Assembly: GCA_902827055.1 (NCBI GenBank)
Contig: CADEHD010000066.1
Coordinates: 1-9,053 of the forward strand
Reading direction: 5' to 3'
From: an uncultured Chloroflexota bacterium
GTDB taxonomy: Bacteria; Chloroflexota; Dehalococcoidia; UBA2979
Length of the DNA: 9,053 nucleotides
Part shown: positions 5,551-9,053 of the stretch, in pieces
Layout of the letters: each line of letters starts with the position of its first letter
How positions within the stretch are numbered: the stretch's first letter is position 1
Notes under the pieces: model-generated
What the model saw: only the letters and a program-made list of their open reading frames with translations
The model's database searches: none
What the model was told of the DNA's origin: nothing
Position numbers and translations under genes: made by a program

Positions 5551-5610
5551 TACGATGTTGTCTGTCGTCAGAAAGGCGTCAGAGGGGCCTGCACGACCCA
5601 TCGGTCGTGC
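5551..5610 (+). promoter_or_regulatory. Leader of the HDOD-GGDEF gene: possible -10, direct repeats, hairpin
   Basis: The 188-nt gap from 5479 to 5666 holds several signals. TACGAT (5551-5556) fits a -10 and would start transcription near 5563. CGTCAGA occurs at 5566-5572 and again at 5577-5583, an 11-bp period that puts both copies on the same face of the helix, as at regulator half-sites. GCACGACC (5591-5598) and GGTCGTGC (5603-5610) form a perfect 8-bp stem with a CATC loop, followed after several bases by an AT-rich patch (5617-5630). The stem could end read-through from the tRNA or fold in the leader of the HDOD-GGDEF mRNA. I do not recognise a c-di-GMP riboswitch consensus here. Confidence 0.4.
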
Positions 5611-5666
5611 CGACACTTCATTTATGAAATAGCCCCCTGTCTCTGATCCGCGCCTGGGAGACGACC

Positions 5667-7133
5667 ATGCCGCAGCTCCTCGAGCGAGTGCTCACGTCAC
5701 CGAATCTACCGTCGCTTCCGGTCGCGGCCATGCGCCTCGTGCAGCTCGCACAGGACCCTGAGGTCGAGATCGACGACTTCGCGAACGTCATCAGCACCGA
5801 CCCCGCGCTCACGTCTCGGGTGCTGCGGGCGGCGAACTCCAGCTACTACGGGCTGGCGAACAACGTCTCGACCATCCCTCGGGCGGTGATGGTCCTCGGG
5901 CTATCGACCGTGCGCATGCTCGCCCTCGGATTCACGCTGGTGCAGACCATGCAGGGTGCGCAGGGGCCGCACTTCGACTACACCGGGTTCTGGCGACGGA
6001 ACCTGCTCACGGGAGTCGGTGCGCGCCTCGTTGCGATGCAGCTGCGGACCGCCGACCCCGAGGAGGCCTTCATTGGCGGCCTCCTGCACGGGGTCGGGAT
6101 CCTCGCGATCCAGGGCACCATCCCGCAGGAGTACGCCGGCGTGGTGACTGCGGCGCGCGGTGACCACAAGCTGCTCGCGCAGCTCGAGCGGCAGCAGTTC
6201 GAGACCGACCACGCCGAGATCGCCCGCGAGCTGACCACTGCGTGGACCCTGCCGAGTGCCCTGGTCTCGGCCGTCAGCTACTACCTCGATGTCGACGCGT
6301 GCCCGCCGGAGTCGCGCGAGCTGGCGCGCTGCGTCGGGTTCGCTCGCCTCCTCGCGGAGGCGTCCGGTGAGCTGAACCCCGGCGAGGCGTACCGCGACTA
6401 CATCGCAAGTGCCGCCGCGTGGTACGGCTTCAGCGAGAGCGAGGCGGAAAAGCTCTTCCTGGAGGTCCAGCGCGACGCCGCCGAGACCCGAGAGCTCTTC
6501 GAGATCCCCGACTGGGGTGGGCCGAACCCGGCGGAGTTGCTGCAGCGTGCACACGCCGCGCTCGCCGAGCTGAGCTTGCACGCCGTCGAGGAGCAGGTGC
6601 GCTGGCGCAAGGAGGCCGAGACGCTGGCAGACGAGGTCGCGACCGACCCGCTGACGGGTGTTGCGAACCGCCGTGCCCTCAGTGGCCGCCTCACCCGCGA
6701 GATCGAGATCGCGCGGTCGACGGGGTCACCGCTCAGCGTGCTGATGATCGACCTGGACCACTTCAAGACCGTGAACGACACGCAGGGACACGGGCGGGGT
6801 GACGACCTCCTGCGCGCGCTGGCCGCAGTGCTGCGCAAGGGCGTGCGGCCTCGCGATGTGGTGGCGCGATACGGCGGCGATGAGTTCTCCGTGCTGCTGC
6901 CGGGCTCCGGCCTGCGCGCTGCGGTGTTCGTGGGCGAGCGGCTGCGCCAGGGCGTCGAGAAGCTCGACCTGCGCGACGCCGACGGGAAGCGCCTCGCGAT
7001 CACGGCGAGCTTCGGTGTCGCCGAGTACAACCCCGTCGAGCACGAGGGCCCCGAGGCGCTCCTCGCGCAGGCCGACCGCGCGTTGTACGAAGCCAAGCGC
7101 GCCGGCCGCAACCAGGTGGCGCACGCCGCATAG
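5667..7133 (+). CDS. HDOD-GGDEF protein, predicted diguanylate cyclase
   Basis: The 488-residue product joins an N-terminal HDOD domain (about 8-210) to a C-terminal GGDEF domain (about 320-485). HDOD features are LPSLPVAAMRLVQLA (14-28), DPALTSRVLRAANSSYYG (45-62) and an internal LLHGVG (139-144) where true HD hydrolases have His-Asp. The second residue of the pair is Gly, so this half is a non-catalytic sensing or scaffold domain. A linker at about 285-320, probably helical, precedes DPLTGVANRR (327-336) and the metal-site segment IDLDHF (361-366). The active-site loop is GGDEF at 403-407, so c-di-GMP synthesis from two GTP is expected. RPRD (394-397) lies exactly five residues before it and matches the inhibitory I-site, which implies product feedback. 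The protein is cytoplasmic with no membrane segment. GGGAG lies six bases before the ATG. The receiver upstream is a possible input but lies beyond the tRNA, so it is not in the same operon. Confidence 0.95.
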   Translation: MPQLLERVLTSPNLPSLPVAAMRLVQLAQDPEVEIDDFANVISTDPALTSRVLRAANSSYYGLANNVSTIPRAVMVLGLSTVRMLALGFTLVQTMQGAQGPHFDYTGFWRRNLLTGVGARLVAMQLRTADPEEAFIGGLLHGVGILAIQGTIPQEYAGVVTAARGDHKLLAQLERQQFETDHAEIARELTTAWTLPSALVSAVSYYLDVDACPPESRELARCVGFARLLAEASGELNPGEAYRDYIASAAAWYGFSESEAEKLFLEVQRDAAETRELFEIPDWGGPNPAELLQRAHAALAELSLHAVEEQVRWRKEAETLADEVATDPLTGVANRRALSGRLTREIEIARSTGSPLSVLMIDLDHFKTVNDTQGHGRGDDLLRALAAVLRKGVRPRDVVARYGGDEFSVLLPGSGLRAAVFVGERLRQGVEKLDLRDADGKRLAITASFGVAEYNPVEHEGPEALLAQADRALYEAKRAGRNQVAHAA

Positions 7134-7177
7134 CTCGACCGTGGGCCAGCGCGCCGCGATGGTGGCCGGCGTCGGTG

Positions 7178-7183
7178 TACGCT
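7178..7183 (+). promoter_or_regulatory. Predicted -10 element giving a leaderless Nudix mRNA
   Basis: TACGCT fits TAnnnT and ends seven bases before the GTG start at 7191, so transcription would begin at or next to the start codon. No Shine-Dalgarno sequence occurs in that gap, which supports leaderless translation. The 57-nt gap after the HDOD-GGDEF gene (7134-7190) shows no terminator, so read-through is also possible. Confidence 0.45.
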
Positions 7184-7190
7184 CTGCGTC

Positions 7191-7796
7191 GTGGACGCAC
7201 ACCCGACGCACGACCCGGACGAGCACATCGCACGTGCGCGCCGCGCACTCGCGACGCACACGCCGCGGCTGCTGGACGACGACCTCCCGAGGCGCAACGC
7301 GGCCGTGCTGCTGCTGCTCCACCCCCTCGAGGGTGGGTCGGAGATCCTGTTCCAGGTGCGCACGAACCGCGTGCGCTTCCACAAGGGCGAGATCAGCTTG
7401 CCCGGCGGCGCGATCGATCTCGAGGACGAGTCGCCGCGACACGCGGCGCTCCGCGAGACCCACGAGGAGATCGGCGTCCACCCGGCGCACATCGAGGTGC
7501 TGGGCGGGCTCGACCAGATCGCGACGCGGAGCAGCAACTACCTGATCACACCGTTCGTCGGCGTCATCACCGCCACCACCCCGTACCCGTTCGCCCTCGC
7601 CAACCGCGAGGTGGCGGAGCTCCTGACCATCCCCGTCGAGGCGCTGCTCTCCGAGGAAGCCGTGCGCTGGGGCGTCGCCGACCGCGACGGGGAGCCGGTG
7701 GCCGAACGCGAGTTCTTCTACGGAGAACACCGCATCTGGGGTGCCACCGCGCGCATCCTCGGCAGCTACTTCGACCTCCTGGAGGGCGCCGGGTGA
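7191..7796 (+). CDS. Nudix hydrolase, CoA pyrophosphatase (NudL-like) type
   Basis: The 201-residue product fits the family that cleaves CoA to 4'-phosphopantetheine and 3',5'-ADP. The CoA-subgroup signature is visible before the Nudix box: ILFQVRTNRVRFHKGEIS (52-69) running into LPGGAIDLEDES (70-81). The Nudix helix AALRETHEEIGV (85-96) carries the metal-binding glutamates E92 and E93. As in E. coli NudL, the first part of the box is a variant of the canonical spacing. The following LGGLDQIATRSSNYLITPFVGVI (104-126) matches the same subgroup. It begins with GTG and no Shine-Dalgarno sequence, with a -10 hexamer seven bases upstream. Its stop overlaps the start of the histidine phosphatase gene by four bases. 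The assignment to CoA rather than another nucleoside diphosphate rests on motif resemblance. The protein is cytoplasmic. Confidence 0.9.
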   Translation: MDAHPTHDPDEHIARARRALATHTPRLLDDDLPRRNAAVLLLLHPLEGGSEILFQVRTNRVRFHKGEISLPGGAIDLEDESPRHAALRETHEEIGVHPAHIEVLGGLDQIATRSSNYLITPFVGVITATTPYPFALANREVAELLTIPVEALLSEEAVRWGVADRDGEPVAEREFFYGEHRIWGATARILGSYFDLLEGAG

Positions 7797-8407
7797 CGCT
7801 GCTCTTCGTCCGTCATGGTGAGTCGGAGGGGAACGCGCGGCGGATCATGCAGGGCTGGCTCGACCTGCCCCTCTCCGACGTCGGGCACCGGCAGGCCGAG
7901 GCGGTGGCGCGCCGCCTCGCGAGGGCCGGGGCGACGCGGCTCTACGCGAGTCCGCTGCGGCGGGCGTGGCAGACCGCCGAGCGCATCGGCGAGGCCACCG
8001 GCCTGCCGCTGGAGCCCGTCGCCGGGTTTCGCGAGTACGGCTACGGGGCCGTGGAGGGCCTGACCTGGGACGACGCCGTGGCGCGGTTCGGGCTGACGAC
8101 TGGCGACTGGGGCTCCGGGAAGGTCCCCGGGGAGGAAGGCTCCTCGGCATTCCACGCACGCGTGACGGCCGCGTTCGAGGAGGTGGCCGAGCGCCATCGC
8201 GACGACGTGGCGATCGTCGTGGCGCACGGCGGGACCATCGCGCGGCTCGTGGTGCACGTGCTGGGAGCGCCCATCGTCGCGTACCTGCCGTTCGCGACGC
8301 CGCGCAACGTGTCGATCACCGCGTTCGCCTGGGACCGCGACCGTGTCGTTCTCGCGGGGCTGAACGACGCGTGCCAGCTCGAGGGCATCACAGCGCCGGT
8401 CGACTAG
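7793..8407 (+). CDS. Histidine phosphatase (phosphoglycerate mutase-like) family protein
   Basis: The 204-residue product belongs to the branch-1 histidine phosphatase superfamily, which transfers phosphate through a phosphohistidine. The N-terminal RHGES (7-11) supplies the catalytic His8. SPLRRAWQTA (53-62) gives the phosphate-binding Arg57. REYGYGAVEG (80-89) holds the acid-base Glu81, and VVAHGGTIARLV (142-153) provides the second catalytic His145. The cofactor-dependent mutase proper is longer and has other inserts, so this is more likely a broad-specificity phosphatase (CobC, GpmB or PhoE type). The GTG at 7793 has GGAGG seven bases upstream and overlaps the Nudix stop, giving a tightly coupled two-gene operon. 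The gene ends at 8405-8407 inside the stop of the opposing nitroreductase, so no room is left for a conventional terminator. The substrate is unknown. Confidence 0.92.
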   Translation: MTLLFVRHGESEGNARRIMQGWLDLPLSDVGHRQAEAVARRLARAGATRLYASPLRRAWQTAERIGEATGLPLEPVAGFREYGYGAVEGLTWDDAVARFGLTTGDWGSGKVPGEEGSSAFHARVTAAFEEVAERHRDDVAIVVAHGGTIARLVVHVLGAPIVAYLPFATPRNVSITAFAWDRDRVVLAGLNDACQLEGITAPVD

Positions 8408-8988
8408 CCGCGCGGGGGTGGGTCCGTCCAGCGGTCGTAGGTGACGAACCGCTCCAGCGGTGGGCGCTTGTTCGGGCCGTACGCGCGGTCGGGCCAGCCG
8501 ACGAGGACGATCGCGGCCGACTCCCAGCCCTCGGGAATGCCGAGCAGCTCGTGGACTTCGGCCAGCTTGAGGCGATGCAGCGTCGTGATCCCGCTCGCGA
8601 GGCCGATCGCGCGGGCGGCGAGCATCAGGTTCTGCACCGACGGGTAGACCGACGCGCCTGTCGCGATGTTGGCGCGCCCTCGGACGCGGACGCAGGCGAC
8701 CACGAGCACCGGGACTTGCGACAGGGGCTGGCGATCCGTGCCGCGCGGAGGCGGCGTGCCCCCGTACTGCTCGGCGAAGGCGGCTTCGTAGAGGGCGTCG
8801 AGCTGCGCCTTCACCTCCGCGTCCCGCACGACGATGAACCGCCACGGCTGCGCGTTCGACGCGGAGGGTCCATGGACGGCCGCCTGGAGGACCTCCTGGA
8901 GCGTGGCGTCATCGACAGGGCGGTCGGCGAAGGCGCGGACCTGGCGCTGGTGACGGAACAGCTCTTTGACGTCGGTGATCGGCTGCAT
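8404..8988 (-). CDS. Nitroreductase family protein (FMN-dependent)
   Basis: The 194-residue product fits the nitroreductase fold, FMN-dependent NAD(P)H oxidoreductases that act as dimers on nitroaromatics, quinones, flavins or other substrates. Seen: RQVRAF (15-20) at the FMN phosphate site, PSASNAQPWRF (41-51) as the family's conserved FMN-contact segment, SVQNLMLAARAIGLASGITT (117-136) for the central helix and flavin loop, and VGWPDR (163-168) with the following KRPPLERFV where other members have the conserved Gly-Tyr-Pro near the C-terminus. The ATG at 8988 has GGAGGAG about six bases upstream. The gene converges on the histidine phosphatase, and both stop codons lie in CTAG (8404-8407). 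It could be a detoxifying enzyme or take part in a special reaction such as flavin cleavage, and the sequence does not decide this. Confidence 0.92.
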   Translation of the reverse strand: MQPITDVKELFRHQRQVRAFADRPVDDATLQEVLQAAVHGPSASNAQPWRFIVVRDAEVKAQLDALYEAAFAEQYGGTPPPRGTDRQPLSQVPVLVVACVRVRGRANIATGASVYPSVQNLMLAARAIGLASGITTLHRLKLAEVHELLGIPEGWESAAIVLVGWPDRAYGPNKRPPLERFVTYDRWTDPPPRG

Positions 8989-9053
8989 CGCGTGCTCCTC
9001 CGAGGTAGGTGCGGCAACGACGCCCGGTCGCGCGTTGCTGGCAGGCAGGATGG
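8989..9053 (-). promoter_or_regulatory. Nitroreductase upstream region with inverted repeat
   Basis: This 65-nt stretch holds the GGAGGAG ribosome binding site and a 6-bp inverted repeat, GCAACG (9014-9019) and CGTTGC (9033-9038), separated by 13 nt. The repeat could be a weak operator. I saw no clear -10 or -35 and no gene before the window ends. Confidence 0.25.

Noticed and set aside
5247..5627. 126-codon frame running through the tRNA
   Set aside because: It contains the whole tRNA and reads from inside the receiver gene in another frame, with no supporting start signal.
5479..5666. c-di-GMP riboswitch ahead of the cyclase gene
   Set aside because: I looked for the conserved core of known c-di-GMP riboswitches and found only a simple hairpin and short repeats.
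7175..7792. Upstream part of the long frame that contains the histidine phosphatase
   Set aside because: Before 7793 it only reads the Nudix gene in another frame. The family N-terminus begins at the GTG at 7793, which has a good ribosome binding site.
1..9053. CRISPR array, insertion sequence, prophage or defence island
   Set aside because: No spaced direct repeats, transposase or integrase motifs, terminal inverted repeats or composition break were seen. The tRNA has no duplicated 3' end in the window that would mark an att site.

Overview
This is a GC-rich (roughly 70% by eye) bacterial chromosomal window. It holds ten protein-coding genes, one of them cut by the left edge, and one tRNA. 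Gene density is high, GTG starts and 4-nt GTGA overlaps are frequent, and several -10-like TAnnnT hexamers sit close to start codons. The base composition, the Cys-anchored LysM lipoprotein and the apparent leaderless genes fit a high-GC bacterium such as an actinobacterium, a chloroflexote or a relative. The sequence alone does not fix the phylum. I see no transposase, phage gene, CRISPR array or strong compositional break, so this looks like ordinary core or flexible chromosome rather than a mobile island.

Layout. 1-2500 is on the minus strand: a GNAT acetyltransferase (1919-2500), then an ABC1/UbiB-family atypical kinase (363-1754), then the start of a LysM lipoprotein (302 to beyond position 1). 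The visible part of the lipoprotein ends in an Ala-Ala-Pro repeat encoded by a perfect 9-bp tandem array. 2575-4157 is on the plus strand: a cytochrome P450 followed after 11 nt by a HIT-family protein. The P450 and GNAT genes diverge from a short region with a near-symmetric -10 element. 4281-5317 holds a small two-component pair, a HisKA protein with an eroded ATP-binding domain overlapping a stand-alone receiver. A tRNA whose anticodon is UAU (isoleucine, AUA codon) lies at 5403-5478. 5667-7133 is an HDOD-GGDEF protein with an intact diguanylate cyclase signature and inhibitory site. 7191-8407 is a two-gene overlapping operon of a CoA-pyrophosphatase-type Nudix hydrolase and a histidine phosphatase. 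It converges on a minus-strand nitroreductase (8404-8988), and the two genes share the palindrome CTAG as their stop codons.

How the parts may work together. The signalling block (HisKA protein, receiver, HDOD-GGDEF) may be a local regulatory cluster, though only the first two are clearly cotranscribed. HIT, Nudix and histidine phosphatase genes are general nucleotide and phosphate housekeeping enzymes. I did not find a clear new defence or biosynthetic system. The points most worth checking are the rare UAU anticodon, the altered KxGQ motif (KTCQ) of the ABC1 protein, the degenerate kinase with its overlapping receiver, and the leaderless and bidirectional promoter architecture.
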